A stretch of 64,000 nt of DNA from Lentibacillus sp. JNUCC-1 (GTDB lineage: Bacteria; Bacillota; Bacilli; Bacillales; Amphibacillaceae). The notes under the pieces were generated by a model. It had not been told where the DNA came from, did not search any database, and saw nothing but the letters and a program-made list of their open reading frames with translations. Location of the stretch: positions 1,116,001-1,180,000 of the forward strand of contig NZ_WHOH01000001.1 of the NCBI RefSeq assembly GCF_009741735.1, in the 5' to 3' direction. Every line of letters starts with the position of its first letter. Position 1 is the stretch's first letter. The translations under genes were made by a program, and so were the position numbers. Positions 28,215 through 37,448 of this stretch are shown here, piece after piece.

Positions 28215-29306
28215 TTAATTTTTATATAAGGACAAAACTTTTTCAGTCTGGGTAAGATGGTCATATTTTTCAGCTTTCTTTAACCCATTCTGTTGTATTT
28301 TCTTTTGTAACGCTTGATCTTCCAATACAATATGCAGTTTTTCAGCCAAGTCTTTTGGGTTATTCGGTTCAACTTTTATTCCAGCACCATCTCCAAGCAA
28401 ATAATGAAGCCCACCAACATCTGATCCCACTACTGGCAATCCACAAGCCATCGCCTCCAATGCAACCAATCCAAAGCCTTCTATATGAGAAGGTAGTACA
28501 AATACATCTGAAGCCGCCATCCAACGAGAAACTTCTTCTTGATTCATGGCATTATGGAAATATATAGTTTCTTCCTCAGCCGCCTTTGCCTTCAGTTCAT
28601 TAAAATACATAGCATCTTTCGGTTCCCCTATTAAATGGAGGGAAGGATTTTCAATCACATTTGACAGCCCTTTATACGCTTGTACTAATTCATCAAGCCC
28701 CTTTGCTTTAATAATATTACCAACATACAAAATTACCTTTTCTTCTTTAGGTAATTCCAAGCTTTGTCTAGCTTCATACCTGTTTCGATGATGAAATATG
28801 TGTCTGTTTACACCCATATTAATGACAGAGATTTTATTTTCATTTAGAGAGAATTGTTCTTCCATGTTCGACTTAAGCTCTTCCCCAACAGTAATGATAT
28901 GATCAGCATTATCTAATATTTTTTTTGTATATTTTTTAATTACACTCCCTTTTTTGCTCATTTGATCTATATCTCCGCCATGAGAGGTCACAATCAACTT
29001 AGTTTTCCATAGTCTTTTGTGTAAAATGCCTAATAGGCCAGTTGGGAAAATATAATGGACATGTACAACGTCATAACCTTTACCGTAAATCATTAAGTTC
29101 CATAACCCTTTTAAAGCAAACATAATATACTTTTTCAAAAGGAACGTTTTTCCCTTTCTGGGATCTCGAATGGCTATGACATCGACTTGCACACCTTTAG
29201 TCTTAAGCGCTTCAACTTGTTTTTCAACAAATATGCCGAATGTTTTAGAATGCTTAGAAGGGTACATATTACTTAGTACGAGTACTTTTTTTGACACTGA
29301 CAACAT
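28215..29306 (-). CDS. GT4 (GT-B fold) glycosyltransferase
   Basis: This 363-aa cytoplasmic or peripheral membrane glycosyltransferase is GT4-like. It has an N-terminal acceptor domain (VLVLSNMYPSKHSKTFGIFV, VVHVHYIFPTGLLGI, VTSHGGDIDQ). Its C-terminal donor domain contains ILYVGNIIKAKGLDELVQAY and the E-x7-E motif region EGFGLVALEAMACGLPVVGS. It probably adds a sugar during surface polysaccharide or teichuronic-type polymer synthesis; donor and acceptor cannot be read from sequence. It lies divergent from an O-antigen-ligase-type gene, and the two may serve the same polymer. The frame opens at 29306, but the MLSVSKK start lacks a strong ribosome site, so the true start could be slightly downstream. 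Confidence 0.9.
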   Translation of the reverse strand: MLSVSKKVLVLSNMYPSKHSKTFGIFVEKQVEALKTKGVQVDVIAIRDPRKGKTFLLKKYIMFALKGLWNLMIYGKGYDVVHVHYIFPTGLLGILHKRLWKTKLIVTSHGGDIDQMSKKGSVIKKYTKKILDNADHIITVGEELKSNMEEQFSLNENKISVINMGVNRHIFHHRNRYEARQSLELPKEEKVILYVGNIIKAKGLDELVQAYKGLSNVIENPSLHLIGEPKDAMYFNELKAKAAEEETIYFHNAMNQEEVSRWMAASDVFVLPSHIEGFGLVALEAMACGLPVVGSDVGGLHYLLGDGAGIKVEPNNPKDLAEKLHIVLEDQALQKKIQQNGLKKAEKYDHLTQTEKVLSLYKN

Positions 29307-29457
29307 CCCTTTACCTGTTGGTTAGATGTGATAATAACACTTATCTCATAGAACTTTATATAAAAACACTATTTTTTTCGATTCATGTAGACAATGTTCT
29401 ATATTATATTATATACTAAGAACGCTATTGCGAAGTTCGTGTAAGGGGTGTTATTAC

Positions 29458-30876
29458 ATGCATACGAAAGAAAGTTGGTTTTTTTTATTATTATTTTATT
29501 TTATCATGCTTCAACCCATTCTTGATATCCTAACAACATTTTCATTATATATTAATTTAAATATAACTGTAGGTATTATCGTAAGAATGTTATTTATGAT
29601 TGTGTCTTTAGCATACATTTTTTTCTTCAGCAAAGAAAGCCCGTATAAAAAGCAAATTATAATTTATCTTGTCTTAGTTATAATAACTCTAAGTACAAGC
29701 TTCATAGGCAACATTTTTTTTAAACCCACTTTTAATCTCTTATTAGAAGCCCAATGGAGCGCAAAGATTTTCTATTATATTGTAATGTTTTGTAGTTTAT
29801 TTTTAGTGCTAAGCGTGCAGAAGTCATACCACCGTATCAAAGTTCAATTATTAAAAGCCATTTATGCGGCTCTATTAATAGTTATAGGAACTGTTTTTGT
29901 CGCCATAATAACAGGTAGCTCCAACAACACTTATGAATGGGTTAAAAGCGGTTACAAAGGCTGGTTTTATTCTGGAAATGAATTAGGAGCAATTCTTGCT
30001 GTTACATTACCTTTAGTTTTCTTATATACTGTCATTAAAACAAATAACATAAAGGATTATAAATACTGGTTCGGACCACTGCTGCTCGCAGTGACTGGAA
30101 TGATAATCGGCACAAAGGTTGGTCTGTTTGCAGTTATTGGATGTTTACTTGTCATGCTTATCTCTGTTTCTATACACTGGATGACACATATTAAAAAAGA
30201 AGGAATACAAAATAAATATTACAAAGTATTCTTATTTAGTATATCTCTTAGCATTGTATTTACTATAATTGCTCCATTTACTCCTTCTATTACAAACTTA
30301 TCCGTCTCAATGCCTATTCCTGACAAGGATAAGATTGTACAAGAGCAAGATAAGGAGAGGCATTTAGAGCAAAATGAAAACAGTATTGAAGAAGAGAGTA
30401 CAGAAGATAAACGAAAACTTCCCGCATGGCTCGATTCGAGTATAGTCAATAAGATTTTGAGCTCGCGACACTTTTACGTAACACGCCAATATTACCAGTT
30501 TGAAGACGCAAATATTTTTCAGAAGATATTCGGTATGGGGTATGCAGGCAATTATACAAGCACAAGGAAAACCATAGAAATGGATTACTTGGATGCTTTC
30601 TTCTCTTTTGGCGTGGTAGGATTCTTGTTAATATCTGCACCGCTAGCCCTTATATTTATTATATTTATTAAAGCAATGTTATTTTCTGTCAAACAAGTAT
30701 TAGATATCAAAAATATTCTGATGGGAACATCAATTATTTTAGGAAGCAGTATTGCTCTTATCGCCGGACATATATGGTTTTCTCCAGCTGTCAGCTTGTA
30801 CTATTCAATAGCAATCTGCTTACTCTTTTTTAACCTTAAGCATTATGGAGAAAAGTTCACAAAAAAACCAGCATAA
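29458..30876 (+). CDS. O-antigen ligase/polymerase-type membrane protein
   Basis: This 472-aa polytopic membrane protein shows about ten to eleven hydrophobic segments. A large hydrophilic loop lies before the last segments (about residues 285-360, rich in E, D and K). The region GYKGWFYSGNELGAILAVTL matches the Wzy_C/O-antigen ligase signature G-x-F-x(3)N-x-lAxxl. Such proteins polymerise or ligate undecaprenyl-linked glycans outside the membrane; TuaE of the teichuronic acid pathway is a Gram-positive example. I chose the ATG at 29458, which follows AAGGGGTG, over a longer frame from 29428. It ends in a strong terminator that overlaps its stop codon. Polymerase or ligase activity cannot be told apart here. 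Confidence 0.82.
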   Translation: MHTKESWFFLLLFYFIMLQPILDILTTFSLYINLNITVGIIVRMLFMIVSLAYIFFFSKESPYKKQIIIYLVLVIITLSTSFIGNIFFKPTFNLLLEAQWSAKIFYYIVMFCSLFLVLSVQKSYHRIKVQLLKAIYAALLIVIGTVFVAIITGSSNNTYEWVKSGYKGWFYSGNELGAILAVTLPLVFLYTVIKTNNIKDYKYWFGPLLLAVTGMIIGTKVGLFAVIGCLLVMLISVSIHWMTHIKKEGIQNKYYKVFLFSISLSIVFTIIAPFTPSITNLSVSMPIPDKDKIVQEQDKERHLEQNENSIEEESTEDKRKLPAWLDSSIVNKILSSRHFYVTRQYYQFEDANIFQKIFGMGYAGNYTSTRKTIEMDYLDAFFSFGVVGFLLISAPLALIFIIFIKAMLFSVKQVLDIKNILMGTSIILGSSIALIAGHIWFSPAVSLYYSIAICLLFFNLKHYGEKFTKKPA

Positions 30877-30896
30877 TTATGCTGGTTTTTTTGTGA
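30858..30896. terminator. Strong bidirectional terminator after the ligase-type gene
   Basis: CACAAAAAAACCAGCAT and ATGCTGGTTTTTTTGTG form a near-perfect stem with A and T runs. The stop codon of the gene lies inside it. Confidence 0.92.
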
Positions 30897-30899
30897 ACT

Positions 30900-31334
30900 A
30901 TAGTTGGTTACCATTTACGACATGGAACACCTTACTAACTCATAGCAGAGCGCCTACAAGCGCATTTGCCTATTAGTGGCTCCAAGGCTATATCAATGAA
31001 CTTCCAGACTAACTGGCTAATTTCTGAACCAGTATCATTTCTAGTTATACCATCTAAGCGAATTAATTTATGACTATCTACTCTAGTTATAGACACAGGC
31101 CTAACACAGCCCAATTTATAATCTAGCATTTAAACTAATGTTTTTTGCTATAAACTAGACTGTGCTAAATAATTGAAGTCTGTTGACATTTGTTCACGGT
31201 AATATCTACTGTAACTAACTCCGACGTGTTCTAGCCTCTTTGATTTCGAAATAACTATTATCGTTGATAGTAACATTGGCTTCACCCTAAGTCACCGTCA
31301 GACACTTATTTAACTAATTATAGTACATATTAGG
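30900..31334. other. Spacer, no supported gene
   Basis: A 64-codon frame on the minus strand (30935-31129) exists, but it shows no ribosome site and no family I recognise. It could be a gene fragment. Nothing else stands out. Confidence 0.3.
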
Positions 31335-33329
31335 TTACTTCTTAAAAGTCTCTAACGCTTCAAATATATGCTCTTTTAACGGTTCCGCAAGCGTCATTGA
31401 GTACAAAGTGCTGATATGATGCTGGTCACGGTATACTAGCACATTCCCGATCACCGCAGGACATGTATCTCCCACACAAAAGTAATCAGACAAATCCGCA
31501 AAGTAGACATTGTTAGGTATGTTTGTTGTATTTTCCCATGGTGCTTTTTCGCTTAAGGCCTCTTTCCTTTGGACAGAACATTCTTCTGGACCGTTTAATT
31601 CTACACAGGATGGAACATCTTCTTTCATTCTTGGATTATCTCGAATTGCAAATATATTTGCGATACCTTGGAACTTTTTCCACATTTCAATATATCCTTG
31701 AGGAACTTTGGCACCAGCATTTACAGAAGCTGTAGTAACAATTAAATCAGGTGGATTATCCATTAGCGGTTCAATAATTCTTTCATTCCACTCCATACAC
31801 GTAGCTGACAGCAAACCATCGAAGTCTTGCGTGGAGAATCTACATGCATCTTTATTGTACACATCTATTTTCACACCGGAGTCCTGTGCGAATTGTTCCA
31901 AAGCAGGAAACCAATGTCCTGAATGGGAGCCACCAACAAGCGCAATGGTAAATTCAGGATTTTCAGTCTCACCATAAGAACATAATTTTAACCCAGCTTC
32001 ATTCATTCCAACATAACAATCATCTTCATAAAATGTAGGCAATTTGCTATTAGCTTTGGGAGGTGTTGCAATTGGTGGAACATCTTGTTGTGCCTCAGCA
32101 TTATCATAAATCACCTTTGCTCCAGGATAATTCTCTCTTTCAACTTGATGCTTGAACATTTCTTGTGTCTGTTGCTCAAAAATACCCCAAAAGATGTTTA
32201 ATGTTAGTACTGGAATTAAAAAAACAACCAGTGTTGACAGAAGCTTAACTTTTGAGTGTTTCACAGAAATTTTTCTAACCGGTGATTCAACTTTTTTGGT
32301 TGATAATATTGATAAGATAAAAGTTATTAACAAAATTATCAACCCATTGAAAAATGTAACGCTGTCAGTGTTAAACAGAGCATAATAAAAAATGAGCAGT
32401 GGCCAGTGCCACAAGTAAAAAGCATAAGAAATACTACCGATGTACATCAGCGGGCGTGACCCTAATAATTTTTTAACACTGTATTTGCTGTATTTTTCAG
32501 CAGATACAATGACAAGTATAACGCCTGATATGGGTAACAATGCAGCATATCCTGGGAATACAGTCGAAACTGGTAATACCATTCCCGTGGTAACAATAAT
32601 AACTAAACCTATCCATCCACCAACTGTGCTATACCATTTTTTAGGAGTTAAATAGGGTATGAATAAGGCTAGAATACCACCCAAACTGAATTCCCACATA
32701 CGTGCGAACGTATCAAAATAAGCCCATGGCTGGTTTACGTTAGTTATATATATTGAATAAATCAGCGAAGTCAGAAAGATACCACCTAAAGCAGCTACAA
32801 GTGTTTTGCGAAAAGGAGTTTTTAGAACCTTACGTACCATTATAAAAATAATAAATATTAGAACCGGCCACAAGATGTAAAATTGCCCTTGTATCGACAA
32901 AGCCCAAAAATGCTGCAAGGGCGTGGCTTCATTATTTTGTGCTAAGTAATCAACTGCATTGGTGGCGAGCTCCCAATTTTGAAAGTAAAACATAGACGCA
33001 TATATTTCTGCCATAATCTGATTCCACTGGACGCTTGGCAACAATAAAAAGGACAAGATAACTATAGAAAACATAACTATAAATGCGTTGGGAAATAGCC
33101 GCCTCCATAAGCCTAATACATATTCAGGAAAATTTATTTTGCCTTCCCTTTCAATTCTGGTCACCAGGGAGGTGGTAATCAAATAACCAGAGACGATAAA
33201 GAATACATCGACACCACCTGATACTGTCCCAAACCAAATATGATAAATGGCAACCAAAAGGGCAGCAACTGCTCTTACCCCTTCCAGCTCTGGTCGAAAT
33301 TTCTTTTCTGGTATTCGTAAATCTTTCAT
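31335..33329 (-). CDS. OatA-like O-acyltransferase with C-terminal SGNH domain
   Basis: This protein of about 664 aa combines an N-terminal Acyltransferase_3 membrane domain (about 1-360, ten or more hydrophobic segments) with an extracytoplasmic SGNH/GDSL-like domain (about 400-664). The acyltransferase histidine is in AALLVAIYHIW, followed by GVDVFFIVSGYL. Block I of the SGNH domain reads ALVGGSHSGHW, where the usual GDS/GDSH aspartate position is glycine, and the catalytic D-x-x-H is visible as YRDQHHIS. Family members O-acetylate peptidoglycan or surface polysaccharides. ATG at 33329 is chosen because GGAG lies eight bases upstream; the frame opens at 33347. It sits among polymer-modifying genes, so a polysaccharide target is as likely as peptidoglycan. 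Confidence 0.88.
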   Translation of the reverse strand: MKDLRIPEKKFRPELEGVRAVAALLVAIYHIWFGTVSGGVDVFFIVSGYLITTSLVTRIEREGKINFPEYVLGLWRRLFPNAFIVMFSIVILSFLLLPSVQWNQIMAEIYASMFYFQNWELATNAVDYLAQNNEATPLQHFWALSIQGQFYILWPVLIFIIFIMVRKVLKTPFRKTLVAALGGIFLTSLIYSIYITNVNQPWAYFDTFARMWEFSLGGILALFIPYLTPKKWYSTVGGWIGLVIIVTTGMVLPVSTVFPGYAALLPISGVILVIVSAEKYSKYSVKKLLGSRPLMYIGSISYAFYLWHWPLLIFYYALFNTDSVTFFNGLIILLITFILSILSTKKVESPVRKISVKHSKVKLLSTLVVFLIPVLTLNIFWGIFEQQTQEMFKHQVERENYPGAKVIYDNAEAQQDVPPIATPPKANSKLPTFYEDDCYVGMNEAGLKLCSYGETENPEFTIALVGGSHSGHWFPALEQFAQDSGVKIDVYNKDACRFSTQDFDGLLSATCMEWNERIIEPLMDNPPDLIVTTASVNAGAKVPQGYIEMWKKFQGIANIFAIRDNPRMKEDVPSCVELNGPEECSVQRKEALSEKAPWENTTNIPNNVYFADLSDYFCVGDTCPAVIGNVLVYRDQHHISTLYSMTLAEPLKEHIFEALETFKK

Positions 33330-33347
33330 TATACTGACTCCATTCAT

Positions 33348-33702
33348 TAAATTACTCGCTAATTATATACAACTTCTAAACCATAAGAGTATAAGTATGT
33401 ATCAAAAGTCTAACCAACTTTGATGTATATTCTTATTAAAAAGATAACATTCCATTCTTCTCAGCGTTAAATATTTGCTTCTATAACTGAATATGATTTA
33501 ACAATAGTCATACTCATATCCACACCTTTCACTGTCCGAAAAATCATTCAGCTAGAAAAGAGGTTCAGTAGATTAGGCAAGCTATAAGGAGATAACTATA
33601 GTAACACAATACTGCTACTATAGTTATAGATTGCACCCTTGAACATCTATCCAAAATGACTTTACCTTATCTTCCAGCTTCAGTCAACAATTTTTCAACA
33701 CT
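33348..33702. other. Spacer, nothing recognised
   Basis: An AT-rich spacer between the acyltransferase gene and the transglycosylase terminator. No ORF or repeat is supported. Confidence 0.35.
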
Positions 33703-33735
33703 TTAAACAGCCACGTCTATGCCGTGGCTGTTTAA
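33703..33735 (-). terminator. Terminator of the SLT/CWB2 gene
   Basis: TTAAACAGCCAC and GTGGCTGTTTAA pair around a nine-base loop directly after the stop codon of the 33739 gene. The T run on the minus strand is short. Confidence 0.75.
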
Positions 33736-33738
33736 GAG

Positions 33739-36144
33739 CTATTTAGCCATTTCTTTAAATTCGCTCCTAGTATTTTTTGATATAGCGCCTGTGCCTCCAA
33801 GAAAATACAAATTAGGTTTACCATGTATATGATTAGTAAGTAAATTTTTTATTTCTCCTGGCACACTTCCTGTTTTAGTCAAAAGAATAGGAGAGCCATT
33901 TCTAGAAGCCATAGGTGCAGCAGACAAAGCGTCAGTTGTGTTAAACCCTTGGGCGATAAATAACTTACTTGTACTTCCAAGTTTATAGTATCTATGCAAA
34001 ATGTCTACATTAGTTTCGAACCTGGTGGCTCCTTTAACACGCTCAACATTATTAGCGCCTAGGATTGATGCCAACTCGTTTTCTACTTTATTTGAAACAG
34101 GCATTGTACCACCTATAATTGTTGCCTTTTTTATATCATAATCACGAATAAATCTTTTAATGTTTTCATTCAAAGTCTTACTTCTTGAGAGTAGAATAGG
34201 TATATTGTTCTCACCTGCATAGGGGGCAATTGCCAATGGATCAGAAGATGTTTCATCACCTGTCGTAATGAATATCTCTTTAGACCCACTCGTCTCCATA
34301 ACTTTTTTAGCAATTTGATAGGCCGTGTCGTAACGTGATTCACCATCAATTCTTAAAATGTTTGTGTTATTCCCGAATCTTTTGTTTAGCTCATACTCTA
34401 CTTCAGCCGAAATCGCCCCTTTTTTTCCACCAAGAATAAAGATATTTTCAGGTGTCAATCTAGCAATCTCTTTAGCTGTAGATTCTGTCAACATATCTTT
34501 TTGTGTCAAGAGAAGAGGTGAATTGAGATTTGAAGCTAGAACACTCCCTGTTAATGAATCTATTGGAAGATCGCCTCGTCCTAAAATAACAGAGTTAGGA
34601 CGATCCCAATGCCATCCATGATTTCCAATAGATACAGCCGTATCGTATCTATTAACGCCCTCTAATGCGTACGATTTAATATATCCATTTTTGTCCAAAT
34701 AGCTGGAAGCGACCCAGCCTGTTTGTCCGTTGCTTGTTTTTATTGGCATCCAGATATACTGATTCACCCGAGAATTATTACCTGAATATTTACCAGTAAC
34801 CGTTACCTTAGTTCCTTTACTTAAAGAGCCAATAGTCGTTCCACCTGGGGTTTTCCGCATATTTAAGCCGTTAACTGTCACATACGCTGTATCACCTTGA
34901 GCTAATGATTGACTGGATAAATGTACAGGACCATTTATTTTTATATTATCATTTTTAAACTGTAAGATGCCATCTGAACGGATATATGGCTTAAGCGTAT
35001 GGGTTGGAAATGGTGTTAAGTCTATTAAACTGTAATCCTTCATACGTTCAAAAACACGCTCTTGATAGGCTACATAAGGGCGCTCTAGAGGGTTATTACG
35101 GGGGAGTAACCCATTGTATGCCATTATTGCAAAATACCAGTTCTCTATAACCATAGGGTCGTTATCATTTACTGTAGGGATTAAACCGCTATTTGAATAA
35201 TTCCACTTTTGTTTTAAGATTTTAATGCCTTCCTGGATATTGAAACGGATATCTGTCTTCAGACGATTAATGTACGCCTCCTTTGCGGGCCCTTCATCCA
35301 TATACATGTGATTTGATATTTGCATGATTCCTACACCAATGCAGTCATAACCTAGTTTTGCATTTGTTCCATCGTAAGCAAGCGTTCCTTTTTTAGAGTC
35401 TTTTTTACACCCCTTAATTCTTTTAGGAACTACTGACCAATATTGTTCCCAAGAGCTTTCCTGGGATGCAATGGCTTTTAAAATTTCAGGAGAAATCTCG
35501 GCTTTTAAGGCTTCCTCAGTTAAGATATCATTAACTTCAGAAAAATCAGGGTTTGATCCCTGGAGACTCATAAATGATGTGGGCTTTAGTTTTGCAAGTT
35601 CTGTGCGCTTTTCCCCCACTTCTACCCCCTTAGATGTTACAACGAATTCTTGCTCTATAATTCTAGATGGTTCTGTCATACTATCTTCAGCTTCATATTC
35701 AGGGTACTGTAGCTTAATCTTATTATTATCAATCATTATTTTCCCACGCGAATAATAATCAGAATTAAATTGATGGTTGACCTTCGATCCATTTATCGTC
35801 AGCACATCAAAAGAGAGGGCATTGTCAGAACCTTTCTGGCGATAAACGACCAAAGCATATTCTTGATTGTCAACGGTAATGATTTTTAAACTTAGTATAT
35901 TTCCATCCAAAAGCTCTTTGTCGAAAAGTGTGCGGCCATTTTGTTGAATTGTGAATTTTGATATTTTTTTCTCGTTGGAAACGATTATTTTTTTGTTATC
36001 ACTCAGTTCAGTTTTTGTTTCCCCTCGTTCAAAATAAAATTCTTTTGAACCCGTTTCTTGGTCAGCAAAACTTATTTGTGGTGCTAAAAACACTGCAAAA
36101 AAGACTAACATAACTACTATTAACTTTACACCTTGACTCTTAAT
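33739..36144 (-). CDS. Lytic transglycosylase (SLT) with SH3 domain and three CWB2 repeats
   Basis: This secreted wall hydrolase of about 800 aa should cleave glycan strands of peptidoglycan. After a signal peptide comes a region of unknown fold (about 30-190). An SLT domain follows: EISPEILKAIASQESSWEQY holds the catalytic glutamate in the ES motif, then GVGIMQISNHMYMD, ILKQKWNY and YFAIMAYNGLLPRNNP. Next is a bacterial SH3 domain (VNGLNMRKTPGGTTIGSLSK to GQTGWVASSYL) and three CWB2 repeats. The first ATG (36111) would give a signal peptide with no basic residues. An AAAGGAG site instead sits ten bases before an in-frame ATT at 36144, which yields IKSQGVKLIVVMLVFFAVFL, a better signal. The start is therefore uncertain. 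It is separated from the main CWB2 cluster by polymer genes. Confidence 0.87.
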   Translation of the reverse strand: MKSQGVKLIVVMLVFFAVFLAPQISFADQETGSKEFYFERGETKTELSDNKKIIVSNEKKISKFTIQQNGRTLFDKELLDGNILSLKIITVDNQEYALVVYRQKGSDNALSFDVLTINGSKVNHQFNSDYYSRGKIMIDNNKIKLQYPEYEAEDSMTEPSRIIEQEFVVTSKGVEVGEKRTELAKLKPTSFMSLQGSNPDFSEVNDILTEEALKAEISPEILKAIASQESSWEQYWSVVPKRIKGCKKDSKKGTLAYDGTNAKLGYDCIGVGIMQISNHMYMDEGPAKEAYINRLKTDIRFNIQEGIKILKQKWNYSNSGLIPTVNDNDPMVIENWYFAIMAYNGLLPRNNPLERPYVAYQERVFERMKDYSLIDLTPFPTHTLKPYIRSDGILQFKNDNIKINGPVHLSSQSLAQGDTAYVTVNGLNMRKTPGGTTIGSLSKGTKVTVTGKYSGNNSRVNQYIWMPIKTSNGQTGWVASSYLDKNGYIKSYALEGVNRYDTAVSIGNHGWHWDRPNSVILGRGDLPIDSLTGSVLASNLNSPLLLTQKDMLTESTAKEIARLTPENIFILGGKKGAISAEVEYELNKRFGNNTNILRIDGESRYDTAYQIAKKVMETSGSKEIFITTGDETSSDPLAIAPYAGENNIPILLSRSKTLNENIKRFIRDYDIKKATIIGGTMPVSNKVENELASILGANNVERVKGATRFETNVDILHRYYKLGSTSKLFIAQGFNTTDALSAAPMASRNGSPILLTKTGSVPGEIKNLLTNHIHGKPNLYFLGGTGAISKNTRSEFKEMAK

Positions 36145-36159
36145 CGTTTACACTCTCCT

Positions 36160-36720
36160 TTAAACAAGTCTTTCATTTTCTAGACCAAATTATTTTTTAT
36201 AGCCAATCTATTGATTTTTTATAGGTACCAAATAATTCCTACCATTAATTAAAACTGTGTTTCAATGTACGACTCTTGTAAATTTTAATTTGAGTCTATC
36301 GAACTTATATTGCTTTATATGTGGCTTACTGCATTTACAAGATAACTTCTCATGAAGCCTATTTGAGCATAGTCATATCAGTCGGTAAGCTTTATAACAT
36401 AGACCATTTACTTATCCATTGTTTATGTCAACCCACTCCCTCATTTAAGTCATTGGTAAAGCAGTACCTTTATTTATTCTATAGTATTAAATTTTGTTCG
36501 ACAACCTTTTTTGTTATATTTGAATCTCTGTGTAGCCTTTGTAAACGAGAATATGAATCCAAAGTTTCAATCTTCATCGGTCACTCTATTCAGACTACTC
36601 ACAGACCTAAAACTAGAATTAACCATTTTATCCTCGAATGTTTCTCTTATAAGAGCCAGATACCCTTTTTACACCTGACAAACAAAAACACAACCTCAGG
36701 GAGATTATGTTTTCGTCTTG
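36160..36720. other. Spacer, no supported gene
   Basis: A 144-codon plus-strand frame crosses this spacer and runs into the end of the tagA-like gene. It lacks a ribosome site, is rich in C, S and F, and has no recognisable motif, so I do not call it a gene. Confidence 0.35.
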
Positions 36721-37443
36721 TTATTTGTTCTTCATTATTAAAGCCTTATATATAAAACTTGGCAAAGCCATTTGTCGTTTCCATCGCTTAGGTTCACTTA
36801 GAAGTCTGTAGAGCCACTCCAACCCGACATTCCTAAAAAAAGCGGGAGCGCGTTTAGTAACGCCGGCAAGAACGTCGAACGATCCGCCTACACCTTGAAA
36901 GACGCGCGCACATATTTTATTTTTGTTCTGGTTGATCCATTCCTCCTGTCGCGGACTGCCCATTGCCACAAATAATATGTCTGAATGGCTTTCATTAACG
37001 GCTTTGATAACAGCTTCATCAGAATGATTGTATCCGTCCATGACCCCAGCAACTTGTAGATAGGGATATTCTTCCTGTAAGCTGGCTTTTGCTTTTTCAG
37101 CAATGCCAGGTTTTGCTCCGTAGAGGAATATTGATTTTTGACGTGCTTGAGCTTCTTTAACAATTTCGATCATTAAATCCACACCGGTAATACGTTCTTT
37201 GATTGACCCCCCTTGTATCTTGGAGGCAATCAATACACCGACACCATCAGGAATTTGAAAATCGGCACTGTTAATAAGCTCACGTAAGCCCGCGTCTTTT
37301 TCAGCCTTGACTATTTTCTCAGGATTAACAGCAACGATAAATGATTGTTTATTTTGTTCAGCTCTGTCGTATACTTGAGCGACCAGAGTTTCATATGTGT
37401 GGTTGGAAACATTTACGCCTAAGATTGTTTCTTTGGCAGTCAT
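36721..37443 (-). CDS. WecG/TagA/CpsF family glycosyltransferase
   Basis: This enzyme of about 240 aa belongs to the family that adds ManNAc (TagA) or ManNAcA (WecG) to undecaprenyl-PP-GlcNAc at the inner membrane face. Motifs are LGVNVSNHTYETLV at the start, FIVAVNPEKIVKAEKD, NSADFQIPDGVGVLIASKI (the catalytic aspartate region), SIFLYGAKPGIAEKA, ILFVAMGSPRQEEWI and GVGGSFDVLAGVTKRAP. ATG at 37443 is preceded by AGGTGA with a five-base gap, and the upstream dehydrogenase gene ends only six bases before. The pair is thus an operon. Because its partner is a UDP-ManNAc-type dehydrogenase, a ManNAcA transferase (WecG-like) role is at least as likely as TagA. Confidence 0.9.
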   Translation of the reverse strand: MTAKETILGVNVSNHTYETLVAQVYDRAEQNKQSFIVAVNPEKIVKAEKDAGLRELINSADFQIPDGVGVLIASKIQGGSIKERITGVDLMIEIVKEAQARQKSIFLYGAKPGIAEKAKASLQEEYPYLQVAGVMDGYNHSDEAVIKAVNESHSDILFVAMGSPRQEEWINQNKNKICARVFQGVGGSFDVLAGVTKRAPAFFRNVGLEWLYRLLSEPKRWKRQMALPSFIYKALIMKNK

Positions 37444-37448
37444 TTTAT

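Noticed and set aside
30935..31129. 64-codon minus-strand gene
   Set aside because: No Shine-Dalgarno and no family I can recognise; could be a fragment but cannot be supported.
36321..36755. 144-codon plus-strand gene
   Set aside because: No ribosome site, unusual composition, no motif, and it overlaps the end of the well-supported WecG/TagA gene.
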